This document shows positions 24,506-33,903 of a DNA stretch of 64,000 nt, piece by piece; the first letter of the stretch is position 1; each line of letters starts with the position of its first letter. Made by a program: the position numbers and the translations under genes. The DNA is taken from the NCBI GenBank assembly GCA_022446965.1, contig JAKVBV010000003.1, positions 30,113 to 94,112 on the forward strand. The letters run 5' to 3'. This DNA is from Phycisphaerales bacterium. Its GTDB lineage: Bacteria; Planctomycetota; Phycisphaerae; Phycisphaerales; SM1A02. The notes under the pieces are model-generated. The model saw only the letters and a list, made by a program, of their open reading frames with translations, made no database searches and was not told where the DNA came from.

Positions 24506-24846
24506 GCGACTTGCTGCACATGACGCTGGCCTCAGCCATGACCGAGGCTGATCTTGCTCGATTCCTAGTCCTGTCGTCGCTGCTGTTCGCGGTGGGCCTG
24601 TGTGGCTTTCTGACGCGCCGCAACCTGATCGTGATGTTCCTGTGCACGGAGCTCATGTTCCAAGCCGCGGTGATTGCGTTTGTCGCCTTTGGCCGGTGGC
24701 ACTGGGATTTCTCCGGTCAGGTGTTCGTGATCTTCATCCTCACCATCGCTGCGGCCGAAGCGGCCCTGGCCTTGGCGTTGGTCGTGCTGCTGCATCGTCG
24801 CCGCAACACGCTTGATGCCGATACGTGGACGGAGCTGCACGAATGA
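24502..24846 (+). CDS. nuoK: NuoK, NADH-quinone oxidoreductase subunit K
   Basis: 114 residues, three membrane helices. The family pattern is intact: RRNLIVMFLCTELMFQA with the conserved Glu in helix 2, and FVIFILTIAAAEAALALAL in helix 3 with its conserved Glu. These form part of the proton channel near the quinone site. GTG at 24502 overlaps the nuoJ stop (GTGA). Confidence 0.92.
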   Translation: MSDLLHMTLASAMTEADLARFLVLSSLLFAVGLCGFLTRRNLIVMFLCTELMFQAAVIAFVAFGRWHWDFSGQVFVIFILTIAAAEAALALALVVLLHRRRNTLDADTWTELHE

Positions 24847-26984
24847 GCCTGCTCTCGATGCTGTCGTCTTCCGTGCTGACCGCGGCCCCCGTGCCGGTGG
24901 CCGACGTGCATCAGGCATTCGACATGGGATGGGCCGGGCTGATCCTCTGGCTGCCCCTGCTGTCGCTGATTGCGTGCGGCTGCTGCGCCATGATGCGATG
25001 CACCTCCAAACTGCCCGCGTGGATCACGGTGGGCTCGTTGGCGGGTTCATTCGTCACGGCGATGTTCCTGTACTTGAACTACGAACCCCCGGGCGATGTG
25101 GTGAACATCGTGCGGTGGATCGATCTGTCCTGGGTGGGCGGCGGATTCGAAGCGAACATCTCGTTCTACATCGACTCGCTGTCGCTGTTGTGGATTCTGT
25201 TCGTCACGGGTTTGGGCACACTGATCGCGTTCTACGCCAGCGAGTACATGGAGACCGACCTCGGCTCGGGCTACTGTCGGTTCTTTGCCGGCGTGAGCGT
25301 GTTCCTCTTTGCCATGTCCGCCTTGGTGCTGGCAGACAACCTCGTGCTGCTCTACCTCGGCTGGGAAGGTGTGGGCTTCGCCTCGTACTGGCTCATTGGC
25401 TACTACTACACCAAGCCCGAAGCGGTGGCCGCGGCCAAGAAGGCCTTTATCGTCAACCGCATCGGTGACCTGGGCCTCGCCTTGGCGGTGTATCTGTGCT
25501 GGACCAGTTTCGGCACCGTGCAGTACGACGAATTGGTCACCGTGATCGAGAGCGGCGACTACGCCCGCATGACCGACGACTGGTCGGTGGCCGCCATTCC
25601 ATGGTTGCTCATGCTCGCGGCCTTCGGCAAATCTGCCCAGTTGCCGCTGTACGTGTGGCTGCCCGACGCGATGGAAGGCCCCACGCCGGTGTCGGCGCTC
25701 ATTCACGCGGCCACCATGGTGACCGCGGGTATCTACCTGCTCGCTCGCATGTACCCCGTGTTCCTGCTCGACGGTGACCACACGGCACTGCATGTCGTGG
25801 CATGGGTCGGTGGCCTTACTGCACTGCTGGCCGCAACCATCGGCATGGCCCAGTACGACATCAAGCGCATCATGGCGTACTCCACGGTGTCGCAGCTGGG
25901 CTACATGTTCATGGGGCTCGGCGTGCTCACCACCTATGGCGCCGCGTATCACGTGTTCACGCACGCCTTCTTCAAGGCGGCGCTCTTCCTCACCTGTGGT
26001 GCAGTGATGCATGGGTTCGCCGGACAGCTTGATCTCCGCAAGCTCAGTGGCCTGCGTCACATGAAGGGCTGGAAGATCACCAGCTACGCGATGCTGATCG
26101 GGTGCCTGTGCTTGGCCGGATTCCCGTTCACGTCGGGCTACTTCAGCAAGGACGCCATCCTCGCCGAGGCCTTCGTCACACATGGTCCGGGCTTCCAGTG
26201 GCTGGGCTTCATGGCGTTGTTCACGGCAGGGCTTACCGCGTACTACACGTTCCGTGTGTGGTTCCGCGTGTGTGCTGGCCCGGTGTCATACGAGGCAGGC
26301 GATGATCACCACGGTGACGACCACGGCCATGACGACGGGCACTTCCACCCCCATGCACCTCGCTTTGCGATGAACTCCGTGATGGCGATCATCGCGATCG
26401 GTGCGTTGGTGGCTGCCGTGCCGTACTTCATGGACAGCGGTGTGAAGGGTGGCTGGATTGCCGACATGGTGAACGACTCCACTGCTTCTGAGGGCATCCC
26501 CGCCGTCCGGGCAGCCGCCGACCACGCGGCAGATCATGCCCATGGTTCGCTCTTCGGGTACGACCCACATGTGGCGATGTACTGGGTGTCCGGCGGCGTT
26601 GGCTTCATCGGCATCGCGATCGCCGCGTGGTTGCACCTGTTCCGCCGCGAAGACGCGGTGTCACTGCGTCGCGCCCTGCTGTCCCGATCGGCCACGGCCT
26701 GGTTGCCACGGGCGATGGAACGGAAGTGGTACGTGGACGAGATCTACCACGCTCTGATTCGCGCCCCACTCTGGGTGGGATCGCACGTGTTGCACGGCAT
26801 CGATCGCATCCTGGTCGACATGGTGCTTGTTGACGGCACCGCCAAACTGCCGCGACTGTTGGGCCGCTGGGTGCAGCCGCTGACCAACGGCACGGTCCAT
26901 GCATCAGCCACCGCTATGGCTGGTGGCGTGGCGTTGCTGGTCATCGTGGTCTTGCTCATCCTGCATCTGGGGGTGTTCGCATGA
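24843..26984 (+). CDS. nuoL: NuoL, NADH-quinone oxidoreductase subunit L
   Basis: 713 residues with about 16 membrane helices, the distal antiporter-like proton pump. Core motifs: LGWEGVGFASYWLIGYYY (about residue 176), VNRIGDLGLALAVY, AFGKSAQLPLYVWLPDAMEG and SALIHAATMVTAGIYLLAR (about 260-305), and the C-terminal lateral-helix region near residue 700. A His/Asp-rich loop (DDHHGDDHGHDDGHFHPH, about residues 486-503) is unusual in this position and may bind metal. ATG at 24843 overlaps the nuoK stop. Confidence 0.95.
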   Translation: MSLLSMLSSSVLTAAPVPVADVHQAFDMGWAGLILWLPLLSLIACGCCAMMRCTSKLPAWITVGSLAGSFVTAMFLYLNYEPPGDVVNIVRWIDLSWVGGGFEANISFYIDSLSLLWILFVTGLGTLIAFYASEYMETDLGSGYCRFFAGVSVFLFAMSALVLADNLVLLYLGWEGVGFASYWLIGYYYTKPEAVAAAKKAFIVNRIGDLGLALAVYLCWTSFGTVQYDELVTVIESGDYARMTDDWSVAAIPWLLMLAAFGKSAQLPLYVWLPDAMEGPTPVSALIHAATMVTAGIYLLARMYPVFLLDGDHTALHVVAWVGGLTALLAATIGMAQYDIKRIMAYSTVSQLGYMFMGLGVLTTYGAAYHVFTHAFFKAALFLTCGAVMHGFAGQLDLRKLSGLRHMKGWKITSYAMLIGCLCLAGFPFTSGYFSKDAILAEAFVTHGPGFQWLGFMALFTAGLTAYYTFRVWFRVCAGPVSYEAGDDHHGDDHGHDDGHFHPHAPRFAMNSVMAIIAIGALVAAVPYFMDSGVKGGWIADMVNDSTASEGIPAVRAAADHAADHAHGSLFGYDPHVAMYWVSGGVGFIGIAIAAWLHLFRREDAVSLRRALLSRSATAWLPRAMERKWYVDEIYHALIRAPLWVGSHVLHGIDRILVDMVLVDGTAKLPRLLGRWVQPLTNGTVHASATAMAGGVALLVIVVLLILHLGVFA

Positions 26985-28540
26985 TGGCCACTTTGCTCAT
27001 CGCGTTGCCCCTGCTGGTGGGTGTACTCATTGCGGTCAGTCCGCAGCGTGTGTCGCGCAGCCTTGCGCTGGCCGGAACATGCGGCATCTTCCTGCTGTCC
27101 ATCTGGGCCGCCGTGGACTTCCCCGGGTGGGGGACGACCAAGTGGGGCCTGATGGTCGACGCACCCTGGTCGGACACCTCCGCGTTCACGTTTGATCTCG
27201 GCGCCGACTCGGTCGCCATGGTGCTGGTGTTGCTCACCACCTTCCTCATGCCGCTGGCCGTGCTGGGTTCGTGGACGGCAGTGACTACGCGCCGCCGCGA
27301 GTTCTTCGCCTGGTTGATGGTGCTGCAAGCCGCCATGACTGGCGTGTTCCTCGCACGCGATCTGGTGCTGTTCTACGTGTGCTTCGAGTTCACGCTGGTG
27401 CCGATGTACTTCCTCATCGCCATCTATGGCAGCACCAATCGGGCCAAGGCGAGCCTCAAGTTCTTCGTCTACACGTTCACCGGTTCGCTGCTGGCCTTGG
27501 CCGGATTCCTCTATGTGGGCTGGGCCTACGCACAGGAGTACGGCGCATGGAGCTTCAGCATCGAGGCCCTGGCCGCATTTGCCCGCACGGGCTTGTCCGC
27601 CACCGAAGCGGGCTTCGTGCTGTTGGCATTGATGGCAGGCTTCGCTGTGAAGGTGCCCCTGTTCCCGGTGCACACGTGGCTGCCGCTGGCGCACACTGAA
27701 GCGCCCACGGCAGGGTCGGTGATTCTGGCCGGCGTGCTGTTGAAGCTGGGTACGTACGGGCTGTATCGATTCGTGTTGCCCATGGTCCCCGCGGCGGTCA
27801 TCGAATGGACGCCACTCATCGGTGTGCTGTCGATCGTGGGCATCATCTACGCCGGCCTGATCTGCTGGGTGCAGTCGGACGTGAAGAAGCTCGTGGCCTA
27901 CTCGTCGGTGAGTCACCTTGGATTCTGCGTGCTCGGGCTGTTCGCGCTCAACCCGATGGGCCTGCAAGGCAGCGTGCTGTACATGGTGAACCACGGGCTG
28001 TCGACCGGTGCCCTGTTCTTCCTCATCGGCATGATGTACGAGCGGTATCACACCAGAGACATGGGCAGCGTCGGTGGATTGGCCAAGGTCATGCCGGTGT
28101 GGTCATGTTTCATGGTCTTCTTCGTGCTTGCCTCGGTCGGCCTCCCTGGCCTCAACGGATTCATCAGCGAGTTTCTCTGCTTGATCGGCGCGTTTGCTGG
28201 CGGTGCTGGCGGGGCATACCCCGGTCTGCTCGGACCCTGGTACGCAGCCTTTGCCGCCATCGGAATGGTGATTGCGGCGATGTATCTGCTGATGATGGTC
28301 GGCAAGATCGTGTTCGGGCAGCTGCGTGAACCAGCGGACCACCACGCGCATGAGCTGCTGCCAACGGATCTCAACGCCCGTGAGATCGCAGTGCTGGTGC
28401 CGTTGGCCATCGGCTGTGTCGTTCTGGGCGTTGCTCCCTGGCTCGCGACGGATGCAATCGCAGGGTCGATCACTGAAACACTGTCGTTGTATCCAGAAGC
28501 GGTGAATGCCGCGCATGATCTGATGGTGGTGGCCCGATGA
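26981..28540 (+). CDS. nuoM: NuoM, NADH-quinone oxidoreductase subunit M
   Basis: 519 residues with about 14 helices. It carries the NuoM motif VKVPLFPVHTWLPLAHTEAP (about residues 221-240), the LKFFVYTFTGSL helix and the TM region with LFYVCFEFTLVPMYFLI, whose Glu is the conserved one of the antiporter subunits. ATG at 26981 overlaps nuoL by four bases. Confidence 0.95.
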   Translation: MMATLLIALPLLVGVLIAVSPQRVSRSLALAGTCGIFLLSIWAAVDFPGWGTTKWGLMVDAPWSDTSAFTFDLGADSVAMVLVLLTTFLMPLAVLGSWTAVTTRRREFFAWLMVLQAAMTGVFLARDLVLFYVCFEFTLVPMYFLIAIYGSTNRAKASLKFFVYTFTGSLLALAGFLYVGWAYAQEYGAWSFSIEALAAFARTGLSATEAGFVLLALMAGFAVKVPLFPVHTWLPLAHTEAPTAGSVILAGVLLKLGTYGLYRFVLPMVPAAVIEWTPLIGVLSIVGIIYAGLICWVQSDVKKLVAYSSVSHLGFCVLGLFALNPMGLQGSVLYMVNHGLSTGALFFLIGMMYERYHTRDMGSVGGLAKVMPVWSCFMVFFVLASVGLPGLNGFISEFLCLIGAFAGGAGGAYPGLLGPWYAAFAAIGMVIAAMYLLMMVGKIVFGQLREPADHHAHELLPTDLNAREIAVLVPLAIGCVVLGVAPWLATDAIAGSITETLSLYPEAVNAAHDLMVVAR

Positions 28541-30024
28541 ACATCGTTGAGCTGCTGATTCCCGAACTGATCCTGCTGGCCGGCTCGGTGGCCTGCGCCA
28601 TCGTGGGTGTATCCACACGTCGCAGCATGCGTGATGCACTGCCTGCCGTAGCGATCGCCGCGTTGGGCGCCGCGATCGCGTGGACACTCTGTTGCGGTGA
28701 CACCCTGGCCGAAGCGGCGCCGATGCCCGCGTTGAGCAAGTGGGTCACTGTTGTCGGCTGCGGCCTGGGCATGCTGCTCGTACTGCTCAATGCTGGCACG
28801 GCTGATCGTGACTATGAGGCGGCGGTGGCCGCCGGACGTACGAAGTTCGATCCGCTTCGCACCACGCGAGGCGAGTTCTACGTGTTCATGCTGCTGAGCA
28901 TCGGCGGCCTGCTGCTGGCGGCCAAGGCTCGCGACCTGATCTGGCTGTTCCTCGCCTTGGAACTGACGTCCCTGCCCACCTACGTGATGGTGGCGATGAG
29001 TCGTCGCGAGCAGCGGGCGCAAGAAGCGTCGATGAAGTACTTCTTCCTCGGGGCCATGTCAGCCGCGATGTTCCTCTACGGCTTCGCTCTGTTGTACGGG
29101 GCCACCGGCACCGTGGAACTGGCGGCCATGCACGAGGTGTTCACTGCCCAGCAGGGTGACGTGGGCATGATCGCCCTGGTGGGCATGTTGCTCGCCATCC
29201 TCGGTATCGCCTTCAAGTTGGCCGCCGTTCCCATGCATCTGTACGCCGCCGACGTGTACGAAGGTGCCGCATCTTCAGTGACAGCATTCCTGGGCTTCGT
29301 GCCCAAGGCTGCCGGCGCCATCGCCGTCATGGGTCTGTTGTGGACCATGGGCATGCACGCCGACGGCTGGCTGCTGCCGCCGATGGTGGAAGTGATGCTG
29401 TGGGTGATGGCCGTACTCACCATGACGCTGGGCAATGTTGCGGCGTTGCTGCAGTCATCAGCCAAGCGCATGCTTGGTTGGTCGTCAGTGGCCCACAGTG
29501 GCTACATCCTGATCGGTGTCATCGCAGGCCCGGATCATGGCGGCTGGGCCGCGGTGCTCGTGTATCTGCTGGGTTATGGCCTGTCCAACACCGGCGCCTT
29601 CGCGGCGCTGGCGGCGTTGCGACGCGGCGGCAACGAGGTGGAGTCACTCGAAGATCTCTCCGGGCTGGCCGAACGCCATCGAGGTGCCGCATGGACGCTG
29701 GCGATTTCATCCGGCAGCCTGTTGGGCTTCCCGCCGCTGCTTGGCTTCTGGGGCAAGTTGCTGTTGTTCATTGCCGGCGTGTCTTCGGGTCACATCGTGC
29801 TGGTGGTGATCGCTGGTTTGAACTCCGCGATCAGCGCGGCCTACTACCTCAAATTGGTGGCATTGCCGTTGATGGGCGCCTCCACGGCGCGCAGTCGTGA
29901 AGTCGAGCCGCTGTCCGTGCAGTGGCCTCGCATCGCCGGGTTGATTGCCGCAGCTGCAGTGATTCTTCTGCCCATCGGGCTGCCCGCCATCGCCGCCTGT
30001 GCCGCGGCGGTGCTGGTCAACTGA
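28537..30024 (+). CDS. nuoN: NuoN, NADH-quinone oxidoreductase subunit N
   Basis: 495 residues with about 14 helices. Family motifs: FLALELTSLPTYVMVA (about 145-160), FKLAAVPMHLYAADVYEGA (about 227-245) and KRMLGWSSVAHSGYILIG (about 309-326). Last gene of the JKLMN block, overlapping nuoM by four bases. Its stop is 14 bases from the convergent gene at 30039, with no terminator visible. The remaining nuo genes (A-I, with the redox arm) are not in this window. Confidence 0.95.
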   Translation: MNIVELLIPELILLAGSVACAIVGVSTRRSMRDALPAVAIAALGAAIAWTLCCGDTLAEAAPMPALSKWVTVVGCGLGMLLVLLNAGTADRDYEAAVAAGRTKFDPLRTTRGEFYVFMLLSIGGLLLAAKARDLIWLFLALELTSLPTYVMVAMSRREQRAQEASMKYFFLGAMSAAMFLYGFALLYGATGTVELAAMHEVFTAQQGDVGMIALVGMLLAILGIAFKLAAVPMHLYAADVYEGAASSVTAFLGFVPKAAGAIAVMGLLWTMGMHADGWLLPPMVEVMLWVMAVLTMTLGNVAALLQSSAKRMLGWSSVAHSGYILIGVIAGPDHGGWAAVLVYLLGYGLSNTGAFAALAALRRGGNEVESLEDLSGLAERHRGAAWTLAISSGSLLGFPPLLGFWGKLLLFIAGVSSGHIVLVVIAGLNSAISAAYYLKLVALPLMGASTARSREVEPLSVQWPRIAGLIAAAAVILLPIGLPAIAACAAAVLVN

Positions 30025-30038
30025 CCATCGTCAACGGA

Positions 30039-30950
30039 TCACGCGGCGGCTGGAGCGGCCTGCGGTGCAGGCTTCTTCTTCGTCGCCGCTTGGATAGCCA
30101 TGCCCAGTACGGACATGCCAGCCCACGCGCCAACGGCCAACAGTGCCGTGGTGGATGGCGAAAAGCCTGGGTCCATGCCGCTGATCGATGTCACGAGCCG
30201 GGGCACCGAGGCAACGACGAGCAGGGCGCCGCCGATGGCCGTCAGCAACACGGCCGCCAATGACTGCGCCAAGGCCGCGATGAGCAGGCCCAGCAGCGCC
30301 GCGGCAGCCGTGGCGATCAAGATGACCAGACGAGGCTCAGCAGGCACCGTGTCCCAAGCCGCTCGGACGGGCGCGAGATCTTCCTGTGCCGCGAGTTGAT
30401 CGGCGAATTCTTGTGTGTGGGCACGTACTGCAGCTTCGGCCAGATCGCTGGGATTGAGACTCGGTGTGGCTGCTGGTGCCAGCACCGGAGTGATCGTGGC
30501 GTCGTCGTTCGTGCTGTCGACCGGCATCGGGGCCAGTCCGAACAGTGCCTGTATCGGTGGCGGAGCGACTTCATTCCCTTGATCGATGTGAATGGCGCCC
30601 CAGGCCACGGATCCGGCGAGCAGTCCGGCTAGGGCCGACAGCAGCACGCCTGATGCCAGATGCCAGGCGAGCAAGGCCACGCAGCACGTGACGAGGGCCG
30701 ACCCAGCAGGCAAGGCCCACATGGGTCCGATGCCGGTCTGTTGCCAGGCCATCCATCCCCCCAGAGCGCCCAGGCCCAGCCCGAGGGCGCCCACCGCAGG
30801 TCGCATGATGCCGCCACCGGCGGCCCAGAGCACCAGCCCGGTGGCCAGCGCGGCCAGTGTGCTGATGAGTTCAGTGCCCAGCCCGGAGGGGGCCTCGGAG
30901 ATGCCCGAGGCAGCCTCGGACAGCATGGCGATGACAGTGGTCTCAAGCAT
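30039..30950 (-). CDS. membrane protein of unknown function
   Basis: 303 residues. An N-terminal hydrophobic bundle of about four helices (to residue 125), a soluble linker rich in Ala/Pro/Asp (about 126-200), then three more helices (near 207, 232, 270) and a basic Ala/Pro tail ([13 protein letters not shown]). No family recognised; the N-terminal glycine-rich helices ([20 protein letters not shown] pattern) resemble DUF4203-type or small-conductance-like membrane proteins in general look only. ATG at 30950 follows GGAGAAA. Divergent from the DUF255 gene. Confidence 0.6.
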   Translation of the reverse strand: MLETTVIAMLSEAASGISEAPSGLGTELISTLAALATGLVLWAAGGGIMRPAVGALGLGLGALGGWMAWQQTGIGPMWALPAGSALVTCCVALLAWHLASGVLLSALAGLLAGSVAWGAIHIDQGNEVAPPPIQALFGLAPMPVDSTNDDATITPVLAPAATPSLNPSDLAEAAVRAHTQEFADQLAAQEDLAPVRAAWDTVPAEPRLVILIATAAAALLGLLIAALAQSLAAVLLTAIGGALLVVASVPRLVTSISGMDPGFSPSTTALLAVGAWAGMSVLGMAIQAATKKKPAPQAAPAAA

Positions 30951-31021
30951 GTTTTCTCCATCGGCACCGTGGACGTCCGCTCGACAGGGAAGCCTGCGAG
31001 CAGGGGTACCATGCCCCCTCC

Positions 31022-33352
31022 ATGCTTGTTCCGATTCTCCTCAGCGTTCTTTCAGGTGCTCTGCTCATGGCCCCCGACGACCCGTCCGACACACCCACGC
31101 ATGCCGGTGCGCCCAATGCCCTGATTCACGAGACCAGCCCCTATCTGCTGCAGCATGCGTACAACCCGGTGCACTGGCAGCCATGGGGGGCAGAAGCCAT
31201 CGAACAGGCCCGGCTGGAAGACAAGCCGATCTTTCTGAGCGTGGGCTACAGCACGTGCTACTGGTGCCACGTCATGGAGCGGGAGTCCTTCGAAGACGAT
31301 GCCGTGGCTGATTACCTCAACACACACTTCGTTCCGGTGAAGGTGGATCGTGAAGAACGGCCCGACGTGGATGACATCTACATGACGGCCGTGCAGGTGA
31401 TGAGTGGTCGCGGCGGATGGCCGATGTCGGTGTTCATCGAGCCGGTCAACATGGAGCCGTTCTTCGCCGGCACCTACTTCCCCACGCATGACGTGGGCAA
31501 TACGCCTGGCTTCTATTCACTGCTGGAGTCAGTGGTTGATGCGTGGACCGATCCCAAGAAGCGTCCGCAATTGGAGGGTGGGGCAGATCGTCTCGCGACA
31601 GCCGTCCGTCAGCGTGTTGGTGCCATTCCCATGGCTGTGCAACCGGATCGATCGGTCGTCGACAGTGCTGTGAGCCAGATCATGTCATCATACGACAGCA
31701 CCGATGGCGGCTATGGCGGGGCACCGAAGTTTCCCATGCCGTCATGGCTGGAGCTGTTGCTGGTCGTCAGATGGGATCAGCCCGAGGTGCAGGCGTCGAT
31801 CATGCACACGCTTGATCGGATGGCCATGGGTGGCATGTACGACCAGGTGGGTGGCGGATTCCATCGGTACAGCACCGACGCCCAGTGGCTGGTGCCGCAC
31901 TTCGAAAAGATGTTGTACGACAACGGTCAATTGGCCGGTCTGTATGCCCGCGTGGGCGTGGCTGGCGGAAACGGGTTTCACCGCGCCATTGCGGCGGAGA
32001 TCTGCGATTACGTGTTGCGGGACATGCGTGATCCAAGCGGTGCGTTCTGGAGTGCGCAGGATGCCGAGGCCAACGCCCGCGAGGGTGCGACCTACATCTG
32101 GACACCGGACTCGTTCGAAGCAGCACTGCGAGCAGGTGGGCACGACGATGCCGACATCGCCTTTGCTCGATCGGCATTCGGGGTCGGTCCCGAGCCCAAC
32201 TACATTGATCCCCATCACCCGCAGGATCCCACATGGGTGCTGCATTTGCCCGAGCAGCCCTCGGCGCTGGCCCGGTCGCACGGCATGTCTGGCCGGGCGT
32301 TCCACATGAAGTTGCTGCCGATCATGGCCACGCTCAAGGCCGCGCGTGATGCCCGTGATCAGCCCGGCATCGACGACAAGGTGCTCGCCTCGTGGAATGG
32401 CCTGATGATCGAAGGGCTCGCTGACACAGGTCGCCTGCTTGATCGACCTGATCTGGTGCAGGCCGCCGTCGAGGCCGCCACTGCGATTCAGGTACGGATG
32501 TGGTCCCAAGACGGGCTCAAGCGATCGATGCGGGGAGACACCGTCGCGATCGACGCCTTCCTCGAAGACTACGCTCTGCTTGCTGGTGGCGTGCTGGCCG
32601 TGCACCACGCCACAGGCGACGAGGCTTGGTTGCAGTGGGCCCAGGCGTTGATCGAGCAGGCCACGACCCGGTTCTGGACCGAGGGCGCTGGTTGGTACGA
32701 CATGCCCGAGGACGACCCGTCGCTGTTCGTGCGTGGCCGATCGCTGCACGATGGGGCCATGCCCTGTGGAACGTCGGCCATGCTGCGCAACTTCGTCACG
32801 CTCGGTGAGCGTACTGGTGACGCCGCGTGGTTCGATCGAGCGCGTGCCACAGCCGTCACCATCGGCAGCGTGCTCAAGGCCTCACCGCGCAGCATGCCCG
32901 TGGCGATCGCCGCAGTCCACCGATTGAACCAGCTGCAACCCATTGCCGACGACCTTGCGTTGGCGTCGGTCACGCGAGGCGCCGTGACGGCGTCGGTGCA
33001 GGACATGCCGGCCACGTTGGCCGAGGGTGAGACTGCACGGATGACAGTGACACTCAAGATGCAACCGTCTTGGCACGTCACGCTTCCGACCACAACGAGC
33101 GAGTTCGCCATGCCTGTGCGTATCGAGGCTGGCGATGCATCGCTCTCCGTTGTGGTGGACTGGCCCGAGGGCCATGCATTCAGCGGCCCGGCAGGCACCA
33201 TGCAGGTGCTGTCGGACACGGCTGAGATCCCACTGACCCTCACGCGCACACAGGCCTCCGATGAACCGGTCTCGATCATTGTCACGTTCCAAGCGTGCGA
33301 CGACCGTGTGTGTGAGCCGCCCGTTACGCACCGATTTGGAGCGGATGGATGA
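31022..33352 (+). CDS. DUF255 thioredoxin-fold protein (YyaL family) with extra C-terminal DsbD-like domain
   Basis: 776 residues. It has the family's thioredoxin-like N-terminal domain with CYWC ([17 protein letters not shown], about residues 80-95), preceded by [14 protein letters not shown]; a central six-hairpin/glycosidase-like alpha barrel (about 260-600); and an additional C-terminal beta domain (about 680-770, ending [14 protein letters not shown]) that resembles the thiol-disulfide exchange domain of DsbD. The N-terminus is hydrophobic ([18 protein letters not shown]) and may be a signal, which is unusual for the cytoplasmic family. Expected to handle disulfides outside the cytoplasm. 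Overlaps the asparaginase-like gene by four bases. Confidence 0.88.
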   Translation: MLVPILLSVLSGALLMAPDDPSDTPTHAGAPNALIHETSPYLLQHAYNPVHWQPWGAEAIEQARLEDKPIFLSVGYSTCYWCHVMERESFEDDAVADYLNTHFVPVKVDREERPDVDDIYMTAVQVMSGRGGWPMSVFIEPVNMEPFFAGTYFPTHDVGNTPGFYSLLESVVDAWTDPKKRPQLEGGADRLATAVRQRVGAIPMAVQPDRSVVDSAVSQIMSSYDSTDGGYGGAPKFPMPSWLELLLVVRWDQPEVQASIMHTLDRMAMGGMYDQVGGGFHRYSTDAQWLVPHFEKMLYDNGQLAGLYARVGVAGGNGFHRAIAAEICDYVLRDMRDPSGAFWSAQDAEANAREGATYIWTPDSFEAALRAGGHDDADIAFARSAFGVGPEPNYIDPHHPQDPTWVLHLPEQPSALARSHGMSGRAFHMKLLPIMATLKAARDARDQPGIDDKVLASWNGLMIEGLADTGRLLDRPDLVQAAVEAATAIQVRMWSQDGLKRSMRGDTVAIDAFLEDYALLAGGVLAVHHATGDEAWLQWAQALIEQATTRFWTEGAGWYDMPEDDPSLFVRGRSLHDGAMPCGTSAMLRNFVTLGERTGDAAWFDRARATAVTIGSVLKASPRSMPVAIAAVHRLNQLQPIADDLALASVTRGAVTASVQDMPATLAEGETARMTVTLKMQPSWHVTLPTTTSEFAMPVRIEAGDASLSVVVDWPEGHAFSGPAGTMQVLSDTAEIPLTLTRTQASDEPVSIIVTFQACDDRVCEPPVTHRFGADG

Positions 33353-33903
33353 CCAGCCTCACGCCTCAGAAGGCCTCCATTGCGCTGGTGCAGACCGGTG
33401 GCACGATCGATAAGACGTACGACGCGTGGGGCGGCACACTGGGCAACACTCACGGCGTGCTGGACCAGATGATCGACGCCCTGGTGCTCGAAGGTATTGA
33501 ACTGCATCGCGTGGCTCTGCTGGCCAAGGACAGCCTGGATCTCACCGAGGCTGAAGTCGAATTGATCGTGTACACCACGCTGGATCTGGCCCAGTCGCAC
33601 GATGGCGTGGTGTTGCTGCACGGGACGGATCGTCTCGCTCGCACCGGCGAGCAGCTGCATGCGGCCTGTGATGGGGTACCAGCGAGCCCGATCGTGCTCA
33701 CTGGAGCCATGCGACCATGGATTTTGCGAACAAGTGACGCCCAGCAGAACCTCACGGAGGCGCTGCTTGCGGTACAACTGCTGCCCCGTGGTGTGCATGT
33801 GTGCATGCACGGGCGGGTGCTGGCATTTCCCGGCGTCGTCAAGGACACGAAGCAGCTGCGATTCGTTCGCTGTGAGACAACAGAGGAACCAGATTCCAAA
33901 TGA
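33349..33903 (+). CDS. asparaginase-like protein, single N-terminal domain
   Basis: 184 residues, against about 330 for a full L-asparaginase. It has the three catalytic motifs of the N-terminal domain: [10 protein letters not shown] (about residues 15-24), [10 protein letters not shown] (about 86-95) and LTGAMRPW (about 112-119). The C-terminal domain is absent, as in a known group of short asparaginase-like proteins; whether they are active is not known to me. HGTDR differs from the usual HGTDTM. The ATG overlaps the DUF255 stop, and the stop overlaps the transporter gene, so the three are one operon. Confidence 0.8.
   Translation: MTSLTPQKASIALVQTGGTIDKTYDAWGGTLGNTHGVLDQMIDALVLEGIELHRVALLAKDSLDLTEAEVELIVYTTLDLAQSHDGVVLLHGTDRLARTGEQLHAACDGVPASPIVLTGAMRPWILRTSDAQQNLTEALLAVQLLPRGVHVCMHGRVLAFPGVVKDTKQLRFVRCETTEEPDSK

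Noticed and set aside
26744..28051. Minus-strand open frame of 435 codons across nuoL-nuoM
   Set aside because: Antisense to complex I genes with clear membrane motifs; product is His/Arg/Gln-rich and uninformative.
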